The notes: generated from the letters alone by a model not told the origin. DNA of 64,000 bases from Erinaceus europaeus (GCF_950295315.1 NC_080185.1:43624737-43688736), one strand, 5' to 3'; positions 44,742 through 56,819 are shown, numbered from the stretch's first letter. Program-made: numbers and translations.

Positions 44742-44910
44742 GTGGCCAGGGAGACAGCCTAATGCTTGTGCACAAAAACTTCCATGCCTGAGGCTTCAAA
44801 GTCCCAGGTTTAGTCATCATAAGCCAGAACTGAGCAGTGCTCTAGTTTAAAATAAATATATAAATTCATAAATACATACAAAAATAAATAAGTATATATA
44901 TTTAGGGGTA
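44742..44910 (+). mobile_element. SINE C
   Basis: CCTGAGGCTTCAAAGTCCC, AGCCAGAACTGAGCAGTGC. Confidence 0.8.
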
Positions 44911-44914
44911 AGGA

Positions 44915-45034
44915 ACCAGGTGGTGGCATACCAGGTAGAATTTACACACTATATGCTCTAGGACCCAAGTTCAAGCCCCCAGTCCCCATCTGCAGGAAAG
45001 AATCTTCAAAAGTGGTAGAGCAATGCTGCAGCTT

Positions 45035-45076
<42 letters not shown>

Positions 45077-45378
45077 TCCCTCTCCCTCTCCCTCTCCCTC
45101 TCCCTCTCCCTCTCTCTTTCTGTTATTCTCACAGTCAAGTACGTGATTCTTGGCTCAGCCATGCAAGGCATCCTCTGGGGACTTGATTGGAAGTGAAAAA
45201 AATCAACCAGCAAGGGTGTCTCTGTCTCCCTCCCTCCCTCCCCCCCCTCTCTCTCTCTATATATATATGTATGTTACGTATTTCACTCACCCTCTGTCAG
45301 AAAGAATGAAAAAAAAGGGAAATGGCCACTGGAAATAGTGGAGCCATGCAGGCATAAAACCCCAGCAATAATCCTGGT
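44915..45378 (+). mobile_element. SINE B/D carrying a foreign segment
   Basis: Head and box B at 44915-45020, (TC)n(CCCTCT)n at 45041-45118, then a non-SINE segment (45122-45224), then pyrimidine tract and distal tail AATAATCCTGGTGGG. Confidence 0.8.
45122..45224 (+). repeat. Duplicated segment, copy 2, inside a SINE
   Basis: Homologous to 44118-44217, same orientation, ~1 kb apart; SINE pyrimidine sequence continues on both sides. Confidence 0.8.
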
Positions 45379-45379
45379 G

Positions 45380-46080
45380 GGATGTTGAATATGGGCCCCA
45401 AATCAGATCGATGGGGTTTACAGTTAACGGTATTTATATAATTTACCCATATTTTGGAGCTACTCTCTTCCCTGATCCAGCTTTCTAGTCTTATTCCCAA
45501 CTCTGACACCATCTCCCCAGACAATACCTTTAGCCCATCTGCATGTTAGTCGTTGGGTTCAAGCAATAATTAGTAAAGTCAGAGGCCCCTTGGAATATAC
45601 CTAAAATAGACTTCCCAACTTTTCCCAAAATGGAGACCCCAAATTTCATCTGTTCTATTCTTACCAGTAGGTTCCTGATTATTAAATAATTTGTTCTGCT
45701 TTATATCTTAATGCTTTTTCAGCCACCAAGTTGCAGATGCTACCATGACACCAATTTGACTTCCCTGGGCAGACGATCTCAACAATGTGTCCTGGACCCT
45801 CACCTCACCAGAGCCCTTCCCCACTAGGGAAATACAGAAACAGCTGGGAGTATGGATAGACCTGCCAATGCCCATGTCCAGTAGAGAAACTATTACAGAA
45901 GCCAGACCTTCCACCTTCTGCACCCCATAATGACCCTGGGTCCATGCTCCCAAAGGGATAAAGAATAGGAAAGCTTCCAAAGGAGGGGATGGAATGCAGA
46001 ACTCTAGTGGTGGGAATTGTGTGGAACTGTACCCCTCTTATCCAATGGACTTGCCATTCATAATTAAATTAATTTAAAAA
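45380..46080 (+). mobile_element. L1, 5'-truncated, long 3' UTR form
   Basis: Starts at GATGTTGAATATGGGCCCC, inside the ~765-bp block unique to the long form, and runs to the A-rich end. Confidence 0.85.
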
Positions 46081-46239
46081 GAGAGAGAAAAATAAGTGAA
46101 TAAATAAAATTTTAATTACTGTTTGGAATTCACAGAAAAGAGAGAAGTGGCCCTAGCTCCTTCTCCCTCCAATAGTTTCTGACCATACCTTCAGCGTAAC
46201 GGGAAAATAAAATACTGCTTTCAACATGCCCATTGTTGA

Positions 46240-46470
46240 TTGCATGGCTCTGAAGATAGCCAAACCCAGTGCATATGGTTTGCCATGCACATGACCCAGG
46301 TTCAAACCTGGCCTCCACCATGGTAGAAGCTCCAGTGCTATAGTCTCAGTCTCTCTCTCTTTCTCTCTCTCTCTTCCTCCTCCTCCTCTTCTTCTTCCTC
46401 CTCTTCCTATTCTTCTACTATCTGAAAATATTGATCTAGAGTGATAAAGCCCCAGTGTTAAAAATCAAAA
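46240..46470 (+). mobile_element. SINE D with (CTT/CCT)n
   Basis: GGTTCAAACCTGGCCTCC; pyrimidine expansion 46345-46420. Confidence 0.7.
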
Positions 46471-47279
46471 AAGAAGAAAAAAAGAAAGAAAGAAAAAGAA
46501 AGAAAGCCAAGCAGTGAAACAGCACAAAAACCTTTTCTCTTTGATCAAATAAGCTCACCTAACTTTCTCCTCCCCTATCTGATTCCACTTGGAGTCCTTT
46601 CCTCTCGGGCCTCAAGAATCCTAGTCTTTTGCCAAAACACAACCCTATGTGCTCAGCCTCCCCTCTAGAATGTTCCTGCTGCCTTGCTCACATGAAACCT
46701 GGCTTTGCCATGACAGCTCTCTCAGGTGGAGGCTGCGTATTTTCTTCTTCCTCCCTGTCCCCAAACCAGCTTCTCATACTATTTCCCCAAACTGAGAAAC
46801 TCAACCATCTGGACTCCACCTCCTCCACTTCTCTCTCTTCCTCCCACTTCTCCCTCCCCCCCTCCCCCTTTAAGAATCGCCAAACCCTGTTGTTGAACAC
46901 TGAAACATGTCATAGCTCCCTTCCCTTTTCTTCACTCTTACTGCCTCAGTGAAAGCTTTTTCTACTTCTTTCCTGGACTACAGAACTCGATATTTTTAGC
47001 TAGCTAACCTGGCTTCCAGTCACCCGACACCTGTCCTATCAGCCATGTTGTTATCACTGAATTTCTCACCAAGCACTGGGTAAAGCAATAGGAACGGAGT
47101 TGGATACCCTGGCCCTGACTTCTTGAGTCATATCCAAACCTAAGAAATACTGCCCCCTCTCTCTCATTCTGTGATAAACCCTTCCAGATTACTATCTCCA
47201 TACCAGCATCCCCACCACCTTTTTTTTTTTTTTCCTTTATGAATCATTTAGATGGCAGCCATGTTCCTCTGGAGAATTC
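46471..47279. other. Repeat-poor intronic island
   Basis: About 800 bp; pyrimidine-rich (46790-46870) and a T15 run at 47220. An ORF at 46629-46952 is low-complexity and not supported as coding. Confidence 0.5.
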
Positions 47280-47410
47280 TACAAAATAGGCACAAGGCTC
47301 ACAGATGAGGACCAGGACATTTGGTTACCTACCTCAGTTCACAAAGCAAATAGGTAACAGAGATGAGATTCAAGGCCAAGTCCGATGCTTGAGCCTGTGT
47401 TCTGTCTCCC
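47280..47410 (+). mobile_element. MIR
   Basis: CTCACAGATGAGGACC, AGTTCACAAAGCAAATAGG and GATTCAAGGCCAAGTCCGATGC follow the MIR core. Confidence 0.72.
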
Positions 47411-47574
47411 ATACTGGAAGGAAAACAACTGGAAGACTAGCAAGCTGGCAGAGACCCCTAGGATGATCCTAATTATAGTGATGGATATTGCAATTAACTC
47501 ACTCCTTAGTGAGAGAAGAGACATGAGGGTTGTTTGGCTTTGTGAAAAGTGAATTTCACATGTGGAACAGAGGA

Positions 47575-47860
47575 ATCTAGGAGGTGGTTTAGTGGGTACA
47601 GCACAGGACTTCCTGTGCATGGAGTCATAGGTTTGATCTGCATGACCACATGAGGACGACACAAGGGAACACTACAGATGGAATTGTGGGGCTGTGATGT
47701 TTCTCCTTCAAACGCTAACAGAGCAGGATGAAAATCAGATCAGGAAGTGACTTAGCCATAGAAAGCATTCTTCGCATATGTGAGGAGGACCTGGGTTCAA
47801 TCTCCAGCATGACTTTTTATGGCTAAACAGTCTCTCTCAACTGAAAAAGCACTTGGTGAC
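47575..47860 (+). mobile_element. Two old SINE D/C copies
   Basis: GGAGGTGGTTTAGTGGG at the first, GGTTCAATCTCCAGCATG at the second (from ~47741). Confidence 0.6.
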
Positions 47861-48012
47861 CGTCCCCAAATATTTGAAGGGTTGTTAAGTGAAAGAGGAA
47901 GCAAACAGATTCTGTGAGACTGCAAAGGCACGACTAGCTAGCTAGTCTGTGGTGGTACTTTAGCTCAAGAGCACAATCCTCAAAGTGGCAGAGCACGTAT
48001 AAGAAGTTAGAT

Positions 48013-48312
48013 AAGAGCCAGGGAAATAACTCACTGGGGTAGTCTGCTGTTTTGTCATGTGCTTGACCCAGCTTCAAGCACAGCCTCCAGCACACTGATG
48101 AAAGTCTCTGTATTGTGATCTCTCCCCCCTTCTGTCTCCTTCTATAAAAAAGAAAGAAAAACTGGGACCAACAAAATAGCTCACTTGGATAACACACTCC
48201 TTTGCTGGCCCCCACCTCACTAACGGAAGCTTTGATGTTGTGATTTCATTCTCTCTCTCTCTCTCTCTCTGCCTCTTTGTCTCTATCTTTATCTTAAAAA
48301 AAAAAAAAAAAA
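48013..48312 (+). mobile_element. Two SINE D copies in tandem
   Basis: GGAAATAACTCACTGGGG (48013) and AAAATAGCTCACTTGGAT (48163); A18 tail at the end. Confidence 0.68.
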
Positions 48313-48428
48313 ACAACAACAACAAAAAAGATAACCATTTGTCGAGGATACATGTAAGGGGGGGCATTCTTGCCTTCAGTGAGGTAAGTAATCTACATCA
48401 GTTTCTAGGGACATCAAAAGGACCTTTG

Positions 48429-48695
48429 GGCAGCGGTTAAGCGCACATGGTGTGTTGTATGCTTCAACAATGGTGCAAAGCACAAGGACCACGTAAGGAT
48501 CCTGGTTCGAGCCCCTGGCTCCCCACCTGCAGGGGAGTCACTTCACAGGCGCTGAAGCAGGTCTGCAGGTGTCTCTCTTTCTCTCCCCCTGACTTCCCCT
48601 TCTCTCTCCACTTCTCTCTATCCTATCTAACAACAATGACATCCATAGTAATAATTACAACAATAAAAAAAACATGGGCAACAAAAGAGGAAATA
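48429..48695 (+). mobile_element. SINE A with head insertion
   Basis: About 22 extra bases (GTGTTGTATGCTTCAACAAT) sit between GCGCACATG and GTGCAAAGC, splitting the box A side. Confidence 0.88.
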
Positions 48696-48894
48696 TATAA
48701 TTACCTTGGGTAGATTTCTGAACAGAGTTATCTGGTCCCAGCCCAGACTTATGGAAACAGAATCTCAGCCACGGAGGTCTTTACTGTAAGAATTGCAAAC
48801 AAGGCACCAAGTCTGCAAGGCTCACTCTAACCCTCAAAACATAAACCATTTTTTACAAAATAAAAAATAGAAAGAATTGCAAATGGCTAAACAC

Positions 48895-49160
48895 CATGCA
48901 AAAGACCGTTCAAGAGCGATCAGAGAAATGCAACTTTGACTAATGATGCACACTTATCTCCTACCAGACTATCAAGATTTAAAGCTGCTAACAAGCTGTG
49001 CTGGTATGGAAGAATTCTTGCGTCAGCTAGTGATGGTGACTTTCGGCAGAGCAACCTGACTGGAGGTTTGAGAAGCATATTTAAAGCTGAAAGTATATAT
49101 ACAATGTTTGAGCAAAAAATTTCCTTGCTAGACATTTATCCTTAGGGGCACAATCTAGGA
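48895..49160 (+). mobile_element. Ancient L1 (L1M/HAL1-like) 3' fragment
   Basis: GAGAAATGCAACTTTGAC, CCTACCAGACTATCAAG, CTAGACATTTATCCTTAGG match the old-L1 pattern (dimer of 'beats': ORF2 end to 3' UTR), highly diverged. Confidence 0.6.
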
Positions 49161-49540
49161 AGTTTGAAACTGCCTGGACAAACTGGGCCGTTCAGTTGAT
49201 GTCTATATCAATGTGTTGTAAATGACAACCAATTAAAATTACTTGTCAAGGTAAACAATAAAGAGTTAAAGCAAGGCATTTATTCTTTTGCAAAAGGGCG
49301 TGCTGCCAACAGTTGGCAACAGTCAGACAGCAGTGCCCCCCCCCCCGCCCCGTCACCCTTCTCCCATCATTTATACCTGACACACAGAACTATCTCTTCC
49401 ACCCCTGGGCTGGGCTTCAGAGCTCACAGTCTCCCCGTTACCTAAATAAGGAAAGGAAGAAGACAGTCTGAGGGTCTCTCCTGGAGGATTAGCAAGCACT
49501 GCAAGGAGCTAACCTGAAGAATACACAACTAGTGGCATGG
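49161..49540. other. Repeat-poor intronic DNA
   Basis: Only a C12 run at 49338 stands out. Confidence 0.5.
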
Positions 49541-49835
49541 GAGTTGGGCGGTAGCGCAGCGGGTTAAGCGCACGTGGTTCAAAGTGCAAGGACTGGCAGA
49601 AGGATCCCGGTTCGAGCCCCCAGCTCCCCACCTGCAGGGGGGTCACTTCACAGGCAGTGAAGCAGGTCTGCAGGTGTCTTATCTTTCTCTATCCCTCTCT
49701 GTCTTCCCCTCCTCTCTCCATTTCTCTCTGCCCTATCCAACAACGATGACATCAATAACAACAGTAATAATTGTAACAACAATGAAAAAGAATAAGGGCA
49801 ACAAAAGGAAAAATAAATAAATTAAAAAAATAAAC
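49541..49835 (+). mobile_element. SINE A, short form
   Basis: GGGAGTTGGGCGGTAGCGCAG head; near consensus. Confidence 0.94.
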
Positions 49836-49999
49836 TACTGGCCACAGGTGTTCACAGATAACAATTCATAAAAAGGATTTTTGGTACTAAAAACTTGTTC
49901 TATTCATGTTCTTTTGAAAAGAAGACCTAACCATCTCTCACAAGTGCTACTTAAACTACTGGCAAGTGTAAGATTTGGGAGCATGCTTAATCATTTTTT

Positions 50000-50301
50000 C
50001 CATTATTATTATTATTGCTAGGGCTTGGTAACTGCATGGCAAATCCACTGCTCCTGCTGGTCTTTTTATGTATGTATGTATGTATGTATGTATGTATGTA
50101 TGTATGTATGTATGTATTGTTAAATAGTGCCACAGAGAAATTAAGAGGAGAGACGGAGATAGAGTGGGATAAAGAGGTACCTTTAGCACTGCTCCACTGT
50201 TCATGAAGCTTCCTGCTTCCAAGTGGGGATTGAGGGCTTGAACCCAAGTCCCATCACATGGCAACATGTGCACTGTACTAGGTACACTACCACCCAGCCC
50301 C
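50000..50301 (-). mobile_element. SINE D/B with (TGTA)n
   Basis: Distal tail at 50010-50066, (ATGT)n 50067-50118 in the A-rich middle, head CACTACCACCCAGCCCC. Confidence 0.8.
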
Positions 50302-50467
50302 TGCAGTGGCACACCCAGTAGAGCACACATGTTGCATTGTTTAAGGACACCTTAAAACCCTGCTCACCACCTGCAAGAGGGAAGCTTCACAAGCAATGAA
50401 ACGGCGCTACCAGTGTCTCCCTTTCTCTTTTCCTCACTATGCAAAATAAATAAAGTAAAATAAAAAG
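50302..50467 (+). mobile_element. SINE B
   Basis: Head-to-head with the preceding copy; first ~12 bases of the head missing. Confidence 0.8.
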
Positions 50468-50885
50468 AATTGAAAAGAAATATCATGGAGCAAAACATAA
50501 CAAGTAAATTTAAAAAAAAGAGCTTTGCACAGCTAGTGTGCCCATAAAGCAAAATTAAGAGATCACAGAAAAAGAGCTTATTAAAAATGGCAAAAGGACA
50601 AGAGCAATGACGACCCTCGGTGCACCCACAGTGACATTTCAGGACCGCCATTAAAGAAGATGTCGATTTGGTATGAAGAAATGGTCAGAAGATGGTGACT
50701 CAGTGGGAACCTCTCACTTGGATCCGTTTTCAATCCCTGTGTTTCTGTATAGACACAGAGATGGAGACAGGATCCAGAGACAAATCATTTCAGCGCAAAG
50801 ACATCAGAATTATTTACAGAGTTCCCTCTGGGTGATGACTGGTCTTGCTTTTCTAACTTTTCTATTTTTCTTTTCTTTCTTTTTT
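50468..50885. other. Repeat-poor intronic DNA
   Basis: No element recognised in ~420 bp. Confidence 0.5.
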
Positions 50886-50887
50886 TT

Positions 50888-51275
50888 TTCTCCCAGCAGG
50901 ATTATCACTGGAGCTCATGCCTGCACAGTTCCACCATTCAGTAATGATTCTGTTGTTGCTGTTGTCTCAAGCATCCACTTTTCCCCCCCCTTGGCAGTAC
51001 AGGGGTACAACCTTTAATCTACCCATGTTAGGTGGCTGCAAAACAGTTTCCCTCAACCTAGGTCTTCCCCCTCCATCATGCACCAGGAACCCCAAAAGCT
51101 GCTCCATCTCTTCTTTTCCCCCCTCTTTCCCCAGAGTCCTTTGCTTTACCAGAAAGGGAGAAAGAGAGGAAGAGACACTTGCAGGCCTGTTCCACTGCAG
51201 GTAGGGACCTGGGGCTCGAACCTTGGTCCTTCCTCACACTTGGTAATGTGTACACTCTGCTCTGAGGCATAAGCC
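50888..51275 (-). mobile_element. SINE D split by an L1 3' UTR piece
   Basis: Distal tail 50888-50990 and head side 51151-51275 flank a reversed L1 3' UTR segment at 51000-51150 (AACCTAGGTCTTCCCCCTCC, AGAGTCCTTTGCTTTACC). Confidence 0.7.
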
Positions 51276-52140
51276 AATATGCAGTCCTTTCTCTCAGATA
51301 AGTACACATTTATTGTGTGATGTGGGAAGATGAGGCCCCACCCAAAGGGCTTACTGATGATTAGAATAGGAGAGCAATCAACCCAGAGAATTTACCTAAA
51401 CAAATGCCCGCCAACATTTGGGAGGGCTCTGCCTCTGCTCACAGCAAAACTCCCCCACTGGGGGCTTCAGAACCAATACTTCTTCTGGGGCCCTCCTTAA
51501 CTGGAGAAGCTCACAGAAGTAGAGCCTATTTCAGATTGAAGCATTAGCACTGCGATGAACTCACACTGCCCAGCTAAGACTCTGAACAAGAAAAGGACTG
51601 ATCCTGAAGCCCTTGAAACTGGCTTCCTTCCACATGTAAATTGTTGGGTCCTATATTAAGCACTTCCCACAAATCCCCCTGGGCAGAGGGAGCAGGTCCT
51701 CTTCCGGCCTGCCCTAAAAGGAACATAACAAGCATTCCATACAAAGGTAGCTGTGTGTAGGGCCTGGGGGTGGTGTGGGGGTGCGACAGCTGCAGGGCTC
51801 TCCAGCCATCCTCTTGGGGGTGGAGGTGAGGGGGAGGATTCTGCTTCTCTCTCCTGGAGTGGTTATAAGAAACCCAGTGGGTACCAGCCAGGGGACTCAG
51901 TACTCAAGGGACTGGAACCCCTGCCACCCAGCCTTTCTCTCCTGACTAGATTTGAGGGCTAGTGCAGTAAGCAGACAATCTTTAAGAGTCCGCTGGGTGA
52001 CTTGCCCAGGCTGACATGGTGATTCCTCTTGGGCATCCAGACTAGGACAGGTTGAACAGATGCTTTTGTTCCACCCTCTGGCACACAGAGCCAGCTCCTG
52101 AACTCCAGCAAAAGCAGTGTTAAAATTCAGCATTTAAAAA
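51276..52140. other. Repeat-poor intronic island, 865 bp
   Basis: No hedgehog SINE or L1. GC-rich blocks at 51750-51850; a weak MIR-like stretch at ~51960-52060 (TGACTTGCCCAGGCTGACATGG). Confidence 0.5.
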
Positions 52141-52149
52141 CAAAAACAT

Positions 52150-52290
52150 GTTGGAGACCAGGAGGTGGTGCAGTGGATAAAAATGGATAAAGCTCATAAG
52201 CAATGCACCCCAGGTTTGATCCCCAGTGTCTCATATGCCAGAGTGATGTTCTAGTTGTCTCTCTCTGTTAATAAATATATGTATTTTTTT
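52150..52290 (+). mobile_element. SINE C/D-like
   Basis: GGAGACCAGGAGGTGGTGC head, TTTGATCCCCAGTGTC; followed by an L1-like AT-rich piece to 52375. Confidence 0.7.
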
Positions 52291-52516
52291 CTTAGCAATG
52301 TAGTATATTTGCAAGATAATCAGATTATAAGGATATAGATTCACACTGCACCTACCATGACAGTTCTGTGCCCCCCCAAAAAAAATTTTTTAAAGTTCAT
52401 GTGTTTTATTATTTATGTGTTTCAAAGAAATACAGGTTATTTTGTAACAGATATAAACCACATCAATGAAAGAATTTAAACACACACACACACACAAAAA
52501 AAAAAAACTAAAGGAT

Positions 52517-52867
52517 GGGGGCCGGGGGGTATCGCAGTGGGTTAAGCGCACATGGAGCAAAGTGCAAGGACCAGCAGAAGGATCCCGGTTCTGTTCCAGC
52601 CCCGGCTCCCCACCTGCAGGGGTGTCCCTTCACAAGCGGTGAAGCAGGTCTTCAGATGTCTTTCTTTCTCTCTCCCCCTCTGTCTTCCTCTCCTCTCTCC
52701 ATTTCTCTCTGTCCTATCCAACAACAACGACAACAATAATGGGTAACAACAACACCGATGGACAACAGGGCAACAAAAGGGAAAAAATACTCTCCAGGCG
52801 CAGTGGATTCATAGTGCAGGCACCGAGCCCCAGCAATAACCCTGGAGGGTAAAATAAATAAATAAAG
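52517..52867 (+). mobile_element. SINE A, long form
   Basis: Box B region carries a 5-bp insertion (GGTTCTGTTCCAGCCC). AAAGGAT on both sides. Confidence 0.92.
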
Positions 52868-52925
52868 GATAAAAATACCTCTGCCCTCTCTCCATAAATA
52901 AATGCTTTTTTAAATTAACTAGAAT

Positions 52926-53243
52926 AGGGGAACCAGGCGGTAGAGCACCAGAGCACCGGGTTAAGTGAACAAGGCAGCAAGCTCAAGGAGCAGCTGAAGG
53001 ATCCCGGTTTGAGCCCCTGGCTCCCCAGCTGCGGGGGAGGGGTCGCTTCACAAAGGGTGAAGCAGGTCCACAGGTGTCTCTATCTTGCCTCCTGTCTTCC
53101 CCTCTTCTCTCAATTTCTCTGTCCTACCCAACAACAACAACAGCAGTAACAGCAACAAAAATGAGGAAAAAAATGGCCTCCAGGAGCAATACTGGCATCA
53201 AGCCCCTGAGATAACCCTGGAGGCAAAATAAAATAAATAAATA
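52926..53243 (+). mobile_element. SINE A, long form, diverged
   Basis: Head duplicated AGAGCACC; AACTAGAATA flanks both ends as a TSD. Confidence 0.88.
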
Positions 53244-53252
53244 AAACTAGAA

Positions 53253-53593
53253 TAAAAACAAGTATATATGTACACATTTCTCACTTGATCACACTCTCTC
53301 CTTTGCTAATAGTCCTGCCCAAGACACTCTTGGGAGAACTCTCTGTCAATGGTTAATTCTGTACTAGTGATCCTTTTCCCTCGGTTAAAAAGCAACCTTC
53401 CCCCCCCAAAAAAAAAAAAAAGAAAAATGCTAAATTCGCACAAGACTACAGTCTTGCTTTCTGTGGCTGCTTCAAGATATAATTAGGAAATCTGTAGAAG
53501 TTCTAATAGCTGAATGAAGGCCTGAATACAAAACTATGTACTATATAGCGCCTAGGCCTTTTGAATCTTTCAAATATAGAGCAAGAATGATGC
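53253..53593. other. Repeat-poor intronic DNA
   Basis: C8A14 tract at 53401-53421; otherwise unassigned. Confidence 0.5.
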
Positions 53594-53890
53594 GGGAGTC
53601 AGGCGTTAGGTAATGCAAGGGGTAAGCGCACTACGTGGTGCAAAGCACAAGGACCAGCATAAGGATCCAGGTTCCAGCCCCTGGCTCCCCACCTGCAGGG
53701 GAATCACTTCACAGACGGTGAAGCAGGTCTGCAGGTGTCTATCTTTCTCTCCCTCTCTTTGTCTTTCCTTTCTCTCTCCATTTCTCTCTGTCCTAACAAG
53801 GATGACATCAACAACAACTACTACTACAAGAATAAAAGAAAAACAAGGGCAACAAAAGGGAAAATAAATAAATATTTAAAAATTTTAAAA
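53594..53890 (+). mobile_element. SINE A, short form
   Basis: GGGAGTCAGGCGTTAGG head with a 6-bp insertion. Confidence 0.92.
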
Positions 53891-53935
53891 AGAATGTATG
53901 ATACAAGCAATGTGCCAGAAAATGAATTTTTTCTA

Positions 53936-54166
53936 TTTATTTATTTATTTATTCCCTTTTGTTGCCCTTGTTTTATTGTTGTAGTTATTATTGTTGTTAT
54001 TGATGCCATCCTTGCTGGATAGGACAGAGAGAAATGGAAGACAGAGAGGGGGAGAGAAAGATAGACACCTACAGACCTGCTTCACTGCCCGTGAAGCAAC
54101 TCCCCTGCAGGTGGGGAGCCGGAGGCTAGAACCGGGATCCTTATGCAGGTCGTTGTGCTTTGCATA
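53936..54166 (-). mobile_element. SINE A, 5'-truncated, reversed
   Basis: Ends at GTGCTTTGCA without the first ~35 head bases. Confidence 0.92.
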
Positions 54167-54167
54167 G

Positions 54168-54440
54168 GGAGTCAGGCTGTAGCGCAGCGGGTTAAGCGCA
54201 CGTGGCGCAAAACACAAGGACCTAAGGATCCTGGCTCTAGCCCCCGGCTCCCCACCTGCAGGGGAGTTGCTTCATGCACTGGCAGTGAAGCAGGTCTGTA
54301 GGTGTCTATCCTCAGCTTCTCTTCCTCTGTCCATTTCTCTCTGTCCTATCCAACAAAAACGACATCAATAACAACAATAATAATTACAACAGTAAAAAAC
54401 AAGGACAACAAAAAGGGGATACATAAATATTATTTTTTTA
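54168..54440 (+). mobile_element. SINE A, short form, head-to-head with previous
   Basis: Begins one or two bases after the reversed copy. Box B is shifted by a deletion (GGACCTAAGGATCC). Confidence 0.93.
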
Positions 54441-54444
54441 AAAA

Positions 54445-55383
54445 GAAAGTTTTAAAGTAAAATAAAGAAACAAACAAACCTCTCCCAGTAAGAAATGGGG
54501 CTTAGTAGTTGGGTTTGGAAGGTCTCGCAAGCTGTGATGAGAGACAGGCTTGAGGGGAAGGGGGGAGCTCGCCCTCCATAAGGAAGCCTTAATGTGACTT
54601 TCAGGGGTTTGTGACAGCAAGTGCAAATCCTACTTTGGCTACCCCTAAGAAACACTTGGGGACTTACATCGGAAAAGCATCAGAAGCTATGGTGCCAACT
54701 GCAGCCCAGACCACCAGCTAACACTCCCTCCACCCTCCCAGCTTTGAGTCAGAACTCAGTGCAGGTGCAGAGAGAGGGGGAAGGGAGAGGCAGTCGGGGG
54801 ATCTAAGATAGTTAACCCCCCTTCCCTTATAAATAGCATTCACTAAAGTATTGCGAACAATCTAAAGTTGATCTGTATACACATTCTAGGTGTCCTATTA
54901 ACACACTAAAACGCAAACACTAGGGGACATATATAGATATAGATATATAGATATAGATATATAGATATATAGATTCTGATGATGAGAATTTCCCCCACCC
55001 CCAAAGCTCAATGTGGATCACATCCAGTGCAGTCAGGAAATACATTCCTCTCTGCACAGCCTGGTAAAAATGGAGTTTGCGTGGAGTGGAACCTTGAAGT
55101 AAGCCTAGGTGATAGAGGAGTGACTAACTACACAGGGCAGCTATTCCTAGGAGAGTCTCCTTCTTCTCTTCCCAGGAACAGCTCTCCCAGCTTTCCTGAA
55201 GCAGCTATACCTGCTGCACATATTTCTTTAGAAAGCTACCCCCCCCAAAAAAAAAAAGAAAGAAAGGAAGGAAGGAAGAAAAAGAAGGAAGAAAGAAAGA
55301 CTGGGCAAGAGAATTGGAATGTTAACTTCATTTCGCTGGTGGAGTGGCAGGAGAGATAGAGTGACTTGTTAACAGCCACCCCG
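54445..55383. other. Repeat-poor intronic DNA with (GATATA)n
   Basis: Near-unique except (ATAGATAT)n at 54930-54973 and a (GGAA)-rich run at 55250-55300. Confidence 0.5.
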
Positions 55384-55690
55384 GCGGGCTGAGCAGTAGC
55401 GCAGCAGGTTAAGTTCACATGGCACAAAGTGCAAGGACTGGCCTAAAGATCCCGGTTTGAGCCCTAGGCTCCCCACCTGCAGGGGAGGGGTTGCTTCACA
55501 GGCAGTGAAGCAGATCTGCAGGTGTCTATCTTTCTCTCCAACTCTCTGTCTTCCCCTCCTCTCTCCATTTCTCTGTGTCCTAAATAACAAGGGCAACAAA
55601 AGAGAATATATATATATATATATTCCTCCAGGAACAGTGTATTTGTTGTACAGGCACTGAGCCCCAGCAATAACCCTGAAGGTAAAAAAA
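55384..55690 (+). mobile_element. SINE A with (TA)n, distal tail retained
   Basis: Last SINE before the CpG island; (TA)n at 55604-55622 replaces the AAC-rich segment. Confidence 0.9.
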
Positions 55691-55699
55691 TAAAAATAA

Positions 55700-56819
55700 A
55701 AAAACCCACAGATCCGAAGAAAAAGCTCAGTTTCCCTGTCTTTAACTGGTTAGATGATAATCCCAGCCAACCTCCACAGGACCTCACGCTAGAAGCAGGG
55801 AAGAACACAATAAGGCAAGTCCATTAAAACAACATTAAAGATCTCAGTTTAAAGCTGCTAAACAGCAGCATTACAGTTTCAAGGGTCCAGGCCACTGAAA
55901 GAGATTTTCCTTTAAAGTCCCTGGGGCTTTGCACAGTTGCGGCTATTAGGGATCAGATCTTATCTCAAAGGTATGGAGTTTACCTTTGATCCTCCTCCGG
56001 AGCTCCCACTAATGTCAACTTTCTCGGCTGTTGGGATCAGGCCCCTGGTCTCCCTTTAATGTAGGTTTTATCGAGGAAGCTACAAGAGCCACAGGACCAT
56101 TACAAGCCAAAGCTGTGAAGTCCCCTTCTGATGATGAGTCGTCCTTTTTTTTTTTCCTCCTCTTTTAACAATAAGAGCCTACTCTTAAGTGGTGAATTTT
56201 AAATATAGACGATTGCACGCTGTAAAGCAGAAGGAGGGGGAAGGTTTTAAAACCAAGGCGCAAAACGAAACAAAAAACCAAAGTAACCAACCAAACGCTA
56301 ATTAAGCAGCCTGGTTGCTTTTGTACGGTTTGCTCGCTAGTACATGAAATTGACAACGACTGTCTGGAATAAAAGAGCAGACGTGCAAGTACGTGAAAGC
56401 TCCCATCAGCTTCCCTCCAGAATCACACAATCAGAATGAGGTTCAAGCTAAGATGGAGGGGGTCCCTGGGGGAAGGGGGGTCTCAGGGGGGAGGGTTGTA
56501 GCTCTTTAAAAATCCCCCATCCCCCCCAGCTCAGGGCGCGCGCCCCCCTCCCCAGCTCTGGGCGGTGGGGTTCTCGCCCAGATATCCTTCATCTCTGAAC
56601 TGACCCATCCCATCTTCCCCAGCCCATGGTCCCATCTCCTTCCCCCCAAAGTGCTCAGAGGTCCCAAGGGATACCCCCACCCAGCTGTGTCCAACTCCAC
56701 GCCTGAACCCCGTTGTTTCAGACCCCTTCCCTTCTGGGAGGCAGTGGCGTGAAGCACCCCCACAGACACCCATCATAGCCCTCTCTTCCCCAGTAGCAGG
56801 AGGAAGTCGCCCAGTTTCC
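55700..56819. other. Repeat-free promoter-proximal intron
   Basis: 1.1 kb without any interspersed repeat, with rising GC and isolated CpG clusters (56535-56575). Exclusion of SINEs here contrasts with one SINE every ~400 bp elsewhere. Confidence 0.6.
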
